From: Macrotrachela quadricornifera
Lineage: Eukaryota > Rotifera > Eurotatoria > Philodinida > Philodinidae
Direction of reading: 5' to 3'
DNA length: 64,000 bases
NCBI GenBank assembly: GCA_022393335.1
Contig: JAJEKB010020748.1
Coordinates: 433,731 to 497,730, forward strand
Positions 23,833 to 34,040 of this stretch are shown here, piece after piece (position 1 is the stretch's first letter; the number at the start of each line of letters is the position of its first letter). The notes beneath the pieces were generated by a model. It was not told the DNA's origin, searched no databases, and saw nothing but the letters and a program-made list of their open reading frames with translations. The translations under genes were made by a program, and so were the position numbers.

Positions 23833-24214
23833 TTGCCTAAAACTCAATTTTGTCTGACACATATATATATAGCTGTACTTATTAGGCAAGCAACCATCGA
23901 TCAACAACGAACAGAAGCTAATACACAGCATAATCAAACACAATACCAGTCAAAACTCCCAGATTATGAAAAAATAATAGAAGATCAGAAGATAATGTTT
24001 CTTTTCCATTCTGAAGACCGAATCGGAAACGAGTTAGTACCAATTAATTATACAAAATAAAAAAAATGATTTATTTATGAATATTATTGAAAGTCGTCAA
24101 AAAATAATACAAAAACGTTTCCAATTCGATGATGACTTTAACAAGACATTCATTATCCATCAAAATGATATTAATGATGACGAAGATCAAAACGATGGTT
24201 ATGACGATCACAGT
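23833..24214 (+). other. Two short ORFs, status uncertain
   Basis: A frame at 23833-24060 ends in a Gln/Asn/Thr-rich stretch (QQRTEANTQHNQTQYQSK), and another small frame, about 24077-24214, encodes an Asp/Asn/Gln-rich peptide ending DDEDQNDGYDDHS. They lie in different frames. Composition is more gene-like than the surroundings, but no splice structure or family was recognised. Confidence 0.25.
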
Positions 24215-24570
24215 TAAGAGTTGATCAAAATAATATCCAATGACGATTCTGTTCTTCTCCATTTATGCTCACAAAAATGATCTATCCTCCCCAACTGAAA
24301 AAACATTGTGCTTCATCATACTTAATATCCCACCTTAATTACAAATTTCCTCCTTTATTAAAATATATTAACGCATTTTACACTCAATTCATATACTAGT
24401 GGCGTAACCACCAGGGGGGGGGGCGAAGGCACGGGGATGCAATGCCCTCCCTGTAAGTTTTTTCCGAAAGTGAATATTTTTTTTAAGATTCTCTACTTAT
24501 GTTATATATATCATACGCATATCCACTATTGCTGTTTAACACTGGTTAAAAGGGCAAACGTATAGTGTGA

Positions 24571-24676
24571 AATGTGAAAGAAGTTGCTATTTCTCAAATA
24601 CAAAACCATTCTAAATTATTTAGAATCAATCGCAGAGCTGGAAGAATCCAATATACAAATATTCGTCTACATTCAT
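24571..24676 (+). pseudogene. Possible upstream part of the Penelope-like RT split by piggyBac
   Basis: Joining the left flank to the right flank through a single TTAA restores one continuous frame running into the reverse transcriptase at 26824. The 36 codons on this side (including ILNYLESIAELEESNIQ) are compatible with the stretch that precedes the FLDV motif in Penelope-like RTs but are not distinctive enough to prove it. Confidence 0.35.
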
Positions 24677-24960
24677 TTAACACATTGGGCACGATTCAAT
24701 TTTCTCGTGAAATTTCTACAAGATGTCATTTTCATGAATAATTCACTTCGAATAAATGCATCTGATGATCCATTCGTCATCTTCTACTGATTATTGATCC
24801 CTCTCTCTCTTGTATTATCGCATAATGGTTCATTTTTAGCAAAGAAATAATATTACCTGAGTCAGTTTTTCGTTCTTTCCATGTTATACATGACACATGT
24901 GAGAAGAAGGAGGAAAATTCCACACTTTTCTCCGTTCTTCGTATCTACTTTTCGTTTGAC

Positions 24961-24969
24961 TATATAAAG
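24961..24969 (+). promoter_or_regulatory. TATA-like box before the piggyBac transposase
   Basis: TATATAAAG lies 27 bases before the ATG at 24996. If it is a true TATA box the 5' leader would be only a few bases long, so a downstream start or a different promoter is also possible. Confidence 0.35.
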
Positions 24970-24995
24970 ACGAATGAATTTAGAGAACCGTAAAG

Positions 24996-26669
24996 ATGTC
25001 GTTCGAAGGAACCGATTCAGAAGAAAGCACCAGCTCACTCAATGAAGTGAGTTCTTTAGATGATGATTTTGATGGAATGCATCTGGAATCTGAAAGTTCC
25101 GATGAAGAAATGGCTGTTGACGAGGTGAATTCAAGCGATTGGTACGAAATAGAACCGGAACCTGATGCAGAATTCGTGGAAGATTATGGACTTGTCGAAG
25201 AAGTAGTTTCTGCTTCAGAAGACAACACAATCAATCCTATCGATTGCTATCGCCATTTCATTACGGACGAAATTATTGATCTTATGGTTCGTGAAACCAA
25301 TCGCTATGCGGAGCAATATTTACAAACTCATGAGATTAGCAGACGATCGAAATTTCGTCAATGGAAATCAACCAACAATCAAGAGATGTGGAAGTTCTTT
25401 GGAATCATTATTGAGATGGGATTGGAACAAATGCCCAAACTGAAATACTATTGGAGCAGTAGTCAATTGTACCGATTAGATATTATAAGAAATTCCATGT
25501 CGAGGGAGAGGTTTGAATTACTCCTGAAGTTTTGACATTTCACGAACAACAATAACAAGAATTCGGACCAAGACAAGCTATTCAAGGTGAGGCCGCTCTT
25601 AGATTTGCTCAAAGAGAGGTTTACATCAGTCTATATGCCTGGCTCAGTTGTTAGTATCGATGAAAGTATGGTACCATGGCGAGGTAGACTTTCGTTCAAA
25701 CAATACATCCCTGGAAAAGCACATAAATACGGCGTGAAGATATACAAGCTAGCGGCTGTCAATGGATACAACTGGAGCTACATGATCTATACTGGTCAAC
25801 AAGATCCTATGGCAGGTCTTGAACATGTTGAATCAGTCGTGATAAATCTATTGAATGGTCTTTCGGGATGTTATCAAACCGTGGTGGCTGACAACTTCTT
25901 TACTAGTATTTCTTTAGCAAAACGTTTGTTGGAAAAGGAAACGTATCTTATCGGAACAATGAGGAGTAATCGTGCTGGATCAGGGCATGATGTTGTTCAG
26001 AAGAAGCTCAAGCGTGGTGAAGTTTATGGGCAGCAGAACGAAATTAGTATAAAACTGATCAAGTGGAAAGATAAAAGAGACATTCTGATGATATCTACTA
26101 AACTATCCCATTCAGCAACTGTGGTGAATACTGGAAAAATCAATAAACTGAATGAACGCATCGTGAAGCCGCAGGTTGTTCTCGATTACAATGAAGGCAG
26201 ACAAGGTACTGACTTATCAGATCAACTATCAACATACCATACATGTCTAAGACGGTCAGTAAAATGGTATAGAAAGGTGGTATTCGAGTTGATATTTGGA
26301 ACTGCAGTAGTTAACAGTTATTTGATTTACAAGGAAATTTATGCATCAAGCAACATACAGATCATACAGTTCCGTGAAAGTCTGGTGCGATCTTTACTCC
26401 TTGGTATGCCCATCGAGAAGCTAAAACCTGGTCCAAGACAACAATTGGCAAGTCATTCCAAGCGCAAACTTGTTGATCACAAGCTCGAAGAAAAGAAAGG
26501 ATCTGATCACGATGTCCGAAGACGTTGTGTCAGTTGTTACGAGAAAAACAGGGAACCACAATCAAGAGAAGCGTGTCATTCGACAACAAAGAAAATAAAA
26601 ACTTTCTGTCCTGATTGTAACAAATTTTTTTTTCTTGATTGTTTTAACGAGAAGCATTATGCTATGTAA
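24996..26669 (+). pseudogene. piggyBac transposase with one premature stop
   Basis: A single frame of 557 codons with one in-frame TGA at codon 180 (25533-25535), where family members commonly have Trp before HF. An acidic N-terminus (residues 1-75, many Glu/Asp/Ser) is followed by the DDE_Tnp_1_7 domain. Catalytic Asp residues are visible at about 222 (SIDESM), 299 (VADNFFTS) and 406/409 (GTDLSDQ). A C-terminal Cys-rich zinc finger spans about residues 510-555 (CVSC, CPDC, LDCF pairs). Everything else needed for activity appears present, so this is either a very recent nonsense mutation or a sequence error. ATG at 24996 is the first in-frame start after an upstream stop. Confidence 0.88.
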
Positions 26670-26823
26670 TAAATGGTTTTAAAAATAGCGAAGGGGAACG
26701 AGATCGTTCATTATTTATAACCTCTCGCATAAGAATAAAAGAGGAAAAAGCGTTCTTCTATGAACTTTCTTGCTAAAATATGGTGGGGCCCACCGGTGGG
26801 CCCCATCGTGTCCAATGTGTTAA

Positions 26824-27534
26824 AAAAGCACAATATCATGATGGTTATATCAAAATTAATTATAACATTGATACATCAGTTGATTTTCTGGATGTTTGTA
26901 TTACCAATGAAAATAGTCAATTAAAAACAAAAATCTATCATAAACCAGCTGCTGAACCATATATTTTACCATATAGATCAACTCATTCACGCCATATACA
27001 TCGTAATATACCATATGGAGCTTTATTACGTGCTACCCGTATTTGTTTTAATATCAACAATTTCAATAGTGAGCGTTGTCATATTGATGTAGCCTTATTA
27101 TTAAATGGTTATCCACCAAATTTTATTACAAAACAATTTTCTCGATTATTTCATTCAAATAATGGTTTATCTGAAATATAACTAATGAATGACCATGTCT
27201 ATCATCAGATACATCAAAGATTACTACATCAACATACACGAGGTGAAAAACAACTTAAGAAAATAACTGAAGATCCAATTGAAAAACCTTTCGTATTACA
27301 ACAGAAAATATGGATCAAAAAATTAATGTTTCGAAAATATTTATTCGAAAATGGCCTATCAGCAAATTTACAAAAACAATTTATAACGTGGTGGACAGAA
27401 CATTATGCATTTCCAGGTTCAAACGTTAAAAATGTAAAAGTTCGATCGATAGGTATAACACAGCGTACTCTTAACGATTTCTTCATACACAAAAAACCTC
27501 CCAAAGAAATGTTAACCAAAATGGAACCGTAAAC
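26824..27534 (+). pseudogene. Penelope-like (Athena-type) reverse transcriptase, C-terminal fragment
   Basis: Downstream of the piggyBac TTAA the frame reads IDTSVDFLDVCI, then KIYHKPAAEPYILPYRSTHS, RHIHRN, LLRATRICF and LLNGYPPNFI. The FLDV-x-I, Y-x-KP and NGYP...I series is the thumb region of Penelope-like RTs. A TAA at 27179-27181 interrupts the frame; the same frame continues 27185-27534 with NDHVYHQIHQRLLHQ and a Trp-rich end. No GIY-YIG endonuclease signature is visible, as in Athena-type elements. The catalytic palm is not present on this side, and it would have to lie upstream of the piggyBac insertion, where I could not recognise it. Confidence 0.75.
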
Positions 27535-27919
27535 AATAACAACTGCTTCAGCATTATTAATTAAAAATTTCTAAACTATACATCTTGTGTGCTCATTTGC
27601 TTTGTACATTGTAATAAAACAATTAAAAACTTCTATTTCTTCAAAATAACCTTGTGTAAAATATTAATTATGAAATGAATACTTACATACGAATTACTGT
27701 ATTTTCAAAAACTTATTGCTCCAAGTAAAATAAACATTCTATTTTTTCTTATTCATTCTTGATATATACTATCTTCTTCGCTTTCTATTAAAGAAACACG
27801 ATATTCTCAAAAACAAGCCAAATTATAACTCATCTTATTTAAGTATTCCAGAAACAAACAACTTTCTTCTTTTCTATACCTTATCTGCTTTAGAATGAAT
27901 AATAATTACAGTCAAATGA

Positions 27920-28572
27920 GCAATGGTCCATCAAAATAAATTTATTACAACAGCACAAATAAATCTAATATTAATCAAATGCTTTCAATCGGCCTTACTA
28001 CTGAAAGTAAACCATTCTTATCATTCAATTCGAGAAACATGTTTCCAAACGAAAGACAATTCATTCGTAATACATCACATCCTAACAATTAAACTACACG
28101 ACAACTAGGCGGACGAAGACCACGACAACGAAGGCGGCAACACGGAGATGAAAAACGACGAAAACAGCAAGAGCGAGAAGAAGATATTGAAGTAGAACAA
28201 CCAGTATCCCAAACAAGCCATCAAATAACCAGAATGTCCTTTGATACTGAATCAAATCATCATTAATGGAAATCTTTTGGCTTCTGAAAATATAACGGCG
28301 ATATATAAAAAAGTCCATTATTGCAAGCTAATAAATGGGAAAAAAACGATCCAAAAGCATAGCGGTAACAAAAACAATTGAATGACTTCGAAATACTTGC
28401 TCAATTGGAACCATTACGTTTGATCCAGCACGATATTAAACAAGGAAAATAATCAAATGAACTACCACAACTATTACAAGAAAAATATAAACAGCAAAAC
28501 CAACAACAATCAAAACGCTATCCAAAATCGGAAAACACAGTTTTCATATTGCAACAATTGAACAAAAACTAA
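27920..28572 (+). pseudogene. Start of a second Penelope-like ORF, degenerate
   Basis: One frame carries FLSFNSRNMFPNERQFIRNT, then an Arg-rich block (RRPRQRRRQHGDEKRRK), an acidic stretch, and later NDFEILAQLEPLRLIQHDIK and LPQLLQEKYKQQNQQQ. At least seven in-frame stops are scattered through it. I recognise this arrangement as the N-terminal half of bdelloid Penelope-like RT ORFs, from memory rather than from a search. It follows the C-terminal fragment of another copy head-to-tail, so the locus may hold tandem partial elements. Confidence 0.5.
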
Positions 28573-28810
28573 TTTTTCCTATCTATACTGCATAGCGGTA
28601 ACCTTCATACATATTTCACAAAGTGAACAAACAAAAAAATATACCTATCAGTAACACAGTTCAGTTATAACATATGCATTAATGTAAAATTATAAAAATA
28701 AATATTTCCTTCTATTGCTCACCACAACGATAGACACCATTTCAAGTTCAACTGGCCTCATAAATTTTCTATTGAATTTTGAGATTTAATTTTCAATGTA
28801 GAATTATATT

Positions 28811-28867
28811 CCAAATTTACCTGACGAGTCCCTTAAGCAAGGACGAAACGCGTCGTAAGTAGCTTGG
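28811..28867 (+). ncRNA. Hammerhead ribozyme (type I, minimal stem III)
   Basis: The conserved core is complete: CTGACGA (28821-28827; position 7 may be any base), perfect stem II GTCC/GGAC with a 9-base loop CTTAAGCAA, then GAAA (28845-28848). Stem III is only A-U and C-G closed by GC, followed by the GTC cleavage site (cut after 28854). Stem I pairs TTAC (28817-28820) with GTAA (28855-28858) and, beyond an internal loop, CCAA with TTGG. Such short stem III ribozymes are known from the terminal repeats of Penelope-like retroelements, which fits the neighbouring RT fragments. With a 2-bp stem III it would be expected to work best as a dimer. Confidence 0.82.
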
Positions 28868-29034
28868 AACTATTATTCTTTTAAAACTCACCCTCACCCT
28901 CAAGATTGCTCGACTCACCACTGTCATATAAAGATATCTATCGGTTCTAACTTTTTTAGGTTAGAATTCGGTATAGAACTTTCTAGTATGTTTATGATTT
29001 TCGAATCATTCAGATAACTAGGACAGAATCAAAG

Positions 29035-29075
29035 CCATCTGATGAAGACCCTTAAGCAATTTCGAAATCTGGATC
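29035..29075 (+). ncRNA. Decayed second hammerhead motif
   Basis: CTGATGA (29039-29045), the same CCTTAAGCAA loop, and CGAAA (GAAA at 29064-29067) recur 218 bases after the first ribozyme, but stem II no longer pairs and no GTC follows at the right place. Both copies are followed by ATTGCTCGACTCA. It is probably an inactive tandem copy from the same terminal repeat. Confidence 0.5.
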
Positions 29076-29762
29076 ATGGTAATTGCTCGACTCATCCTCA
29101 CCCCTCAATAATTTATTATTTATCAATGACATATTCGATTCGACAAATGAGTATCTATGTTCTTTTCATGTTGTGTTTTATTATTATGTGACAGTAGAAA
29201 CAGAACAGATAAGGACGTGACAGAAGGGAATAAATAAAGATAGAAAAAATTCTTATAGGAGATGATAATCCTTTTGGGTATCATTCATAAAAATGTGGAA
29301 GATGGAAATTTTTAGTCTTGATATCTTCCTTCGTATTATAGAGAAATTATTGAAATGGATATGGGGAAAGATTAGTAAAAATATGTGTACCATTGTTACA
29401 CCGTTACTATACCCACTGTTTTCATCGCAACAATAAAATGATTCCATTTTTTTCGTTATTTACAAAGAAAGATGAATAAAACAATACACTATATGCGAAG
29501 CAAATATGTTGAATAGTTATCAACCCTCAATGCATATTAATAAGAAAAATGTTATTTCGATTATCTATCCTGAACATTAAGGAGAAAAAGAACCACAGTA
29601 TTGCTTGATGACAACCTTTCGTTTTGTAGAGTGGAGATAGTACTAAATGTAATTAATAGAAAGGAAAGATATCCGTTCTCCTGTTCTCGTCATAAAGACA
29701 TATATATATATATAGCTTGTAAAAAAAAAAAGACTCGAGTAAAAAACATATCCTATTTTCTC

Positions 29763-30252
29763 ATGAGTACATCTTCTGAAACTCCTGTTGCAAAAATTCC
29801 ACGAACATCTCTGGTCGTTTTGTTATTATTGCTACGGTAAATATTATTACATATTCATTTTCTTAATGTTTTACTTCTAATGAAAATAGGTTAAAGCTAA
29901 AGATGAAGCAAGTGCAAAACGTCTTGAATCATTAATTCTTGCTTGTCGAGATTTTGCTCTTTCATCTGCTGCACCAACATGTCATGCATATCGAACAGTT
30001 CGTAGTCTTGATAAGAAAAATGGTATAACAACTTTTGTTATTTTTGAAGAATGGGTATAATCATTATTTCAAACATCAATAAATTTATGTTATTATTTCT
30101 TTTTTTTCTAGGATACTACACCTAATGCATTACGAACATACTTCGAAAGTGATGCTATTCAAGAATGGAATAAAGCTATAAAAGAAGAAAATTTACTTGC
30201 TGAACCTTGGGAAGAACCACCACCATTTTATGAAGAATTTATTCGCAAATAG
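29763..30252 (+). pseudogene. ABM-type (antibiotic biosynthesis monooxygenase-like) protein, one-base frameshift
   Basis: Exons 29763-29836, 29890-30054 and 30112-30252, with introns of 53 and 57 bp. Exons 2 and 3 read cleanly: VKAKDEASAKRLESLI, YRTVRSLDKKNG, TTFVIFEEW, then FESDAIQEWNKAI. The beta strand, helix, Y-R, F-EEW and H/D-helix pattern is that of the dimeric alpha/beta-barrel ABM domain (YgiN-like). Exon 1 starts at ATG 29763, but its frame (SSETPVAK...) does not join the frame that gives RFVIIAT before exon 2; one extra A in the A5 run at 29792-29796 would join them. So this is either a single-base deletion or a homopolymer error. The corrected length would be about 126 residues, normal for the family. 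Confidence 0.7.
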
Positions 30253-30919
30253 ATATTCGATATGATCTTCTGATTTTTACAACTACATCGAAAATTTAAG
30301 AATTTAGATTAGAAATTAGTTTTAATCTGTTGCTATGTTCTAAAAATGAGGTCATGGCAAATCTCAAATTGTAACCAGTTTTCAATAAATTTCTGTCCCT
30401 AATTTCTGCTTTTAATCAGAAATTTACTACGACGCTTCTCCAAACACAATTCAGAAATTCATTTCTCATATAAAATTTTAAAACTGTTGTATACAACAAT
30501 TGGAAACTAACATCACTTCTCCATCAATTTGTATAAATACCACAAAAGCAGAAATCAGAAATTTACTTTTGATATAAAATTTTGAAAATTCTCATATCAA
30601 AGGATGTGGTAGTGGGTAAGGATGAAGGTGTGGTATGATTATTGATTTTAGTTAAAAAAATATTTTACTAAAGAAATTCTCTTACTTCGTTGAATTCTGA
30701 TCGATCAATGTAAATTATAAAAGACTTCTGATTTTGTGATCTAGTATGCATGACGAAGGAAGTAAATTTCTGACTTCTGGTTTTCTGATTTATTTTGAAT
30801 TATGTGATTTAAAGTGGCGATATATATATATATATATTAACGTGCATCTTCGCGCATGTATTCAGTTTACACAAATAACAAGAATACTTGAAAATTTTCA
30901 AAAACTTTGACACGCAGAC
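30253..30919. other. Intergenic, AGAAATTTAC-rich
   Basis: Short phrases of the AGAAATTTAC or TCTGATTT type recur several times between 30310 and 30790, and a TA microsatellite lies near 30820. No gene seen. Confidence 0.4.
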
Positions 30920-32018
30920 TTAACAATTTGTATCAATTTGATATTTGCCACCCCATGGATTTGGTCGTGTTGATGCTATTTGTAAATCTTATTCTTGTTC
31001 ATCGTCATCTAATTTTCCTGTACCCGAACGTAAATATGTTGTATAAAGTGATGTATTTAAATCGATTAATTTCAGTTTATGTTCGAATAGAGCAATTTCT
31101 CGTAAATATTCTGTAGTAACGACACTAGTTGTCTCTTGAAGTAATGGATTGATCATTTCTTCAAAAGTTGTAATTGTATTTGATAAATATTTTGGTATAT
31201 CAACATTTTTTCATGCTTGTTCTTCTTTGGTTTCACTTTTGAATTTTTTGATTGTTGGTAATAGTGTCGTTGGTGTTAATAGCGATCGTTTCTTTATTGG
31301 TTCATTAACTTCATTAGAAGCTGATAATTGACTAATTCTTTGTGATAATTGTTGTTCTTGCTCTACTTCTTGTGTAGTTAAATCGATAACAATATTTTCA
31401 TTGGCTTTGCTTGGATCGATTTGTACTTCACTATCTTCATTATCATCATAAAAATCAGTAAAAAATTGATCAAAATCAATGTTAACATCTTCTTCCCAGG
31501 TCGACGAATCCGATTGTAGGATCCGATAGGATCCTATGTTGAATTCTATCGGAATCCGACGATCCGACAAAATCCTATAGGATTCCTGCTGACGAAATCA
31601 CTTCGGATTCCGTCGTTGACGGATCGCATCAGATCCAAGATCGGATTTTATAGTTTCCGACAGACGGATCCAGGCGGATCCGATAGATGACCATAAGGCC
31701 ATAATACAATATAGCTAAAAACACTGCTCATGAAATTTGCAGCAAGTGACTGAAATTTTACCGATGGAATCCAATGCAAATTCGTCACCAGGAATCCTAT
31801 AGGATTCTGTCGGATGATCAAATCCTATAGGATCCGGTGTCGGATTGGTTCACCTACGTTTTGCATCACTATCATCACCATAAGTACAAAAAGTATCATC
31901 AAATCGATTAATTTCTCCTCCAATCTATAAAAACAGAGATGAAGTTTTCTTTTAATCTTTCAATAAAAAATAAAGTTTAGAACAAACTTAAAACTACCTT
32001 TTTATTTGGATCAGACAT
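30920..32018 (-). pseudogene. Unrecognised gene, broken by an inserted element and two stops
   Basis: Minus strand. Exon 1 (32018-31998) encodes MSDPNKK, followed by a 73-bp GT-AG intron. Exon 2 starts at 31924 with IGGEINRFDDTFCTYGDDSD and is interrupted at about 31858 by the CCTATAGGAT element. Coding character resumes at 31495 with WEEDVNIDFDQFFTDFYDD, a Gln/Ser-rich stretch (VEQEQQLSQRISQLSAS) and a basic segment (PTIKKFKSETKEEQA). It then passes a TGA (31211) into KNVDIPKYLSN, LREIALFEHKLKLIDLNTS and, past another TAA, RPNPWGGKYQ. The product looks like an intracellular acidic/Gln-rich protein with a helical C-terminus. I do not recognise the family. Confidence 0.55.
31495..31858. mobile_element. 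CCTATAGGAT-type element, copy 2, inside a coding exon
   Basis: CCCAGGT marks one end and a diverged ACCTACG the other. The interior has repeated CCTATAGGAT, GGATCC, ATCCGAT and CATCGGATTCCGTCG-like motifs as in copy 1 (10637-10890), plus an extra central part. It separates two stretches of the same minus-strand gene, so it is an insertion. It is 364 bp long versus 254 bp for copy 1. Confidence 0.6.
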
Positions 32019-32285
32019 TCTTTGTGTTGTGTGGAGACGAATTACGAGTAAATAGAGATCAGATATATTTAGAAAGAAAGAAACATGAAAAAGAAAATGT
32101 ACTACATAAATTAAAAACAAAAAGAATAATTGTGAGCGTTTTTAAAATTGCAAAGTTTTTAATATCGAACAACCAATGTGATTGCTATGTCCGAAAGAAA
32201 GACAAAACTATATTGAGAATGAGACGAACTAGTAAAGTACTATTTTCTTACTTTGTTCATGTAATATCTGGTGGGTCGACATTGA

Positions 32286-32681
32286 TTAGCATTGAATATG
32301 ACCCAAATCATTGGTTGTTTGTGTCAACGCGTCTATGTAAACGAGTCTTTGTTCTTCAAATTCTTCTTTTATAATACTAGACTTGTTCTGATCGATTTTT
32401 TGTTCCTCGTTATCATCTTCATCTTCAGTTGACAATTCAAACTCATCATCTTCTTCTTCATCATCATCATCATCGTCTTCACTTTCTTCTTCTTTTTCTT
32501 TTACTCCTTCACCGATGCCATGCTTTTCGTGTACTTCAGTAGATTCCGTCGACTCTTTCTTACTTATGGATTGACAAACGAATGTATTTCTTTTACGATC
32601 GACATCTTCGATTATTTGGATAAGTTGGTCTGGTAACCCATGATGATTTAACGAGGGAACTTCCCCAGGTGTTCCAGCCTG
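32286..32681 (-). CDS. Acidic ORF, probable last exon
   Basis: A minus-strand frame of 131 codons opens right after a TAG that fits a splice acceptor (32682-32684) and ends at TAA 32286-32288. It has a Pro/Leu start (TPGEVPSLNHHGLPDQLIQ), KRNTFVC, and a long Glu/Asp tract (EEESEDDDDDDEEEDDEFE), then EEFEEQRLVYIDALTQTT. No start codon is present in the first part, so an upstream exon is needed. The acidic tract could be low-complexity chance, but the frame on both sides also looks coding. Family unknown. Confidence 0.4.
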   Translation of the reverse strand, partial: QAGTPGEVPSLNHHGLPDQLIQIIEDVDRKRNTFVCQSISKKESTESTEVHEKHGIGEGVKEKEEESEDDDDDDEEEDDEFELSTEDEDDNEEQKIDQNKSSIIKEEFEEQRLVYIDALTQTTNDLGHIQC

Positions 32682-33260
32682 CTAAGTCCCATCTTTTCAC
32701 TTTAAGTAGATCTCGATGAAGTATGAAAAACCTGAAGAGGATTTGTGCGCTAGCGCCTTTATTCCCGAGATATCGAATTTTCAAGATGTATACGAAAAGG
32801 GACCGAAATGAAAATGATTGTTTTTGGAAAATAGTAGAGTATTCAGGTGAAAATTTTTCAAAGCTTCGCGCACTGCTCGTGCAACCTGTTCTAGGTTAAG
32901 AGTTAGATCATATCTTATCAGTGCCACTTCTATTGGCTGTTCATCTGCCTATAAAACACCCAGAACTCTTCATTCCATACCTGATGTCGTGATACACTAG
33001 CAAAAAAGATTGATGGGACCGAATGATACACTATTGATTATCCTTTCGTTTTCTTCGCTAGCGTACAATCATGACTGGTTGATAAATATGCCATGCTCGC
33101 GTTCTATGCCTGCGTTTCTCTATTTGCTTTCTCCTCTTGTTCTCGCTTCCATGTCGAATTCGTGCCACGACGTCGTTTTTCTCTTCATTCGATTGTATAC
33201 GATATACAAGTGACGTGCAAGCAAGCATCCGATACCAGTGTTTCTCACGTCTCTCTCAAA

Positions 33261-33895
33261 ATGATCAATCCAGCAAATATTGTGAAGATTTTCGCTGATC
33301 GAGCATCGAACTTATTCTCTTTTATCGTGTCGAACAACGCGACCGTCACCACTACTATAACAACTCGTGAATGTGAAGTAACCGATCTGTTGTGTGGTGT
33401 ACTGGAATCGATTACTAGCAGTCACTCCTACATCTTTAAAGTCGAAACAACTCTCGATTATAAGTTAGCCGATGACGAATTTATCAATGATGTAGATTAC
33501 GAAGATGCAGCCGAAGAGACATGGGATTCCGACGGGAATGATGAAGATGAAGATGAAGATGATGAGAGGGTGTTGTGTAAACAATTTTCGCTTGATTACA
33601 TTACCAGAGCAATCAATTTCTATGACGAAATTAGTCTACATACTGGAAAACGAAAGAGACGGTGAGAGACAGTGAAAAATCACTTCCGATGTATCCCGTA
33701 TCAAAACTATCTCGCTCGCGTTCGCCATTATATTGAGAAGTATCTGATATGTTCGAACGGGCTCGGGAGAATGCCCTGCCAGTGCACGATATTGAACTAC
33801 GTTGATGAGCTCTTAAAAAGGCTATAGACGAGTCTTTACACAATTTTGTCGCTTCAAGTCACTGACTATACACCTTTAAAAACAAACATAATATC
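33261..33895 (+). pseudogene. N-terminal part of a CENP-B/Tc5-like HTH transposase, broken
   Basis: From ATG 33261: NPANIVKIFADRASNLFSFI, an acidic central tract (DGNDEDEDEDDERV), then FSLDYITRAINFYDEISLHT and GKRKRR before a TGA (33663-33665). Beyond it, in another frame, come NYLARVRHYIEKY and, after a small deletion, FERARENALPVHDIEL, ALKKAIDESLHNFVASSH and YTFKNKHNI, with stops where Trp or Arg is expected. This series is the HTH of CENP-B/pogo/Tc5-type transposases or genes derived from them. The DDE catalytic region is absent; sequence similarity stops just before the palindrome at 34041. An upstream in-frame extension to 33093 looks like leader sequence. Confidence 0.5.
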
Positions 33896-34040
33896 ATCTT
33901 TATTTTGAAAGAATGAAACTTCCCATGAATATCACAAACAACTATCTTGAAAATATGGTGTAGAGAAATGAGTGAATTGTGTTTTCAATAAATAGACATA
34001 GTGCAATTCCAGGAACTTTTGAATCATCCTATGTAAAGAG

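Larger units (their letters stand above)
24681..26819 (+). mobile_element. piggyBac DNA transposon
   Basis: The 2139-bp element lies between two TTAA sites (24677-24680 and 26820-26823), the piggyBac target duplication. Terminal inverted repeats are CACATTGGGCACGAT on the left and ATCGTGTCCAATGTG on the right, with one mismatch. A perfect 20-bp palindrome (26785-26804, GGGGCCCACC and its inverse) sits only at the right subterminus. It encodes a nearly intact transposase. Its insertion splits a Penelope-like ORF. Confidence 0.88.

Noticed and set aside
24398..24430. Transposon end (TAGTGGCGTAACCACCAGGG)
   Set aside because: The sequence looks like a typical DNA-transposon terminus, but no inverted partner or target duplication was found nearby.
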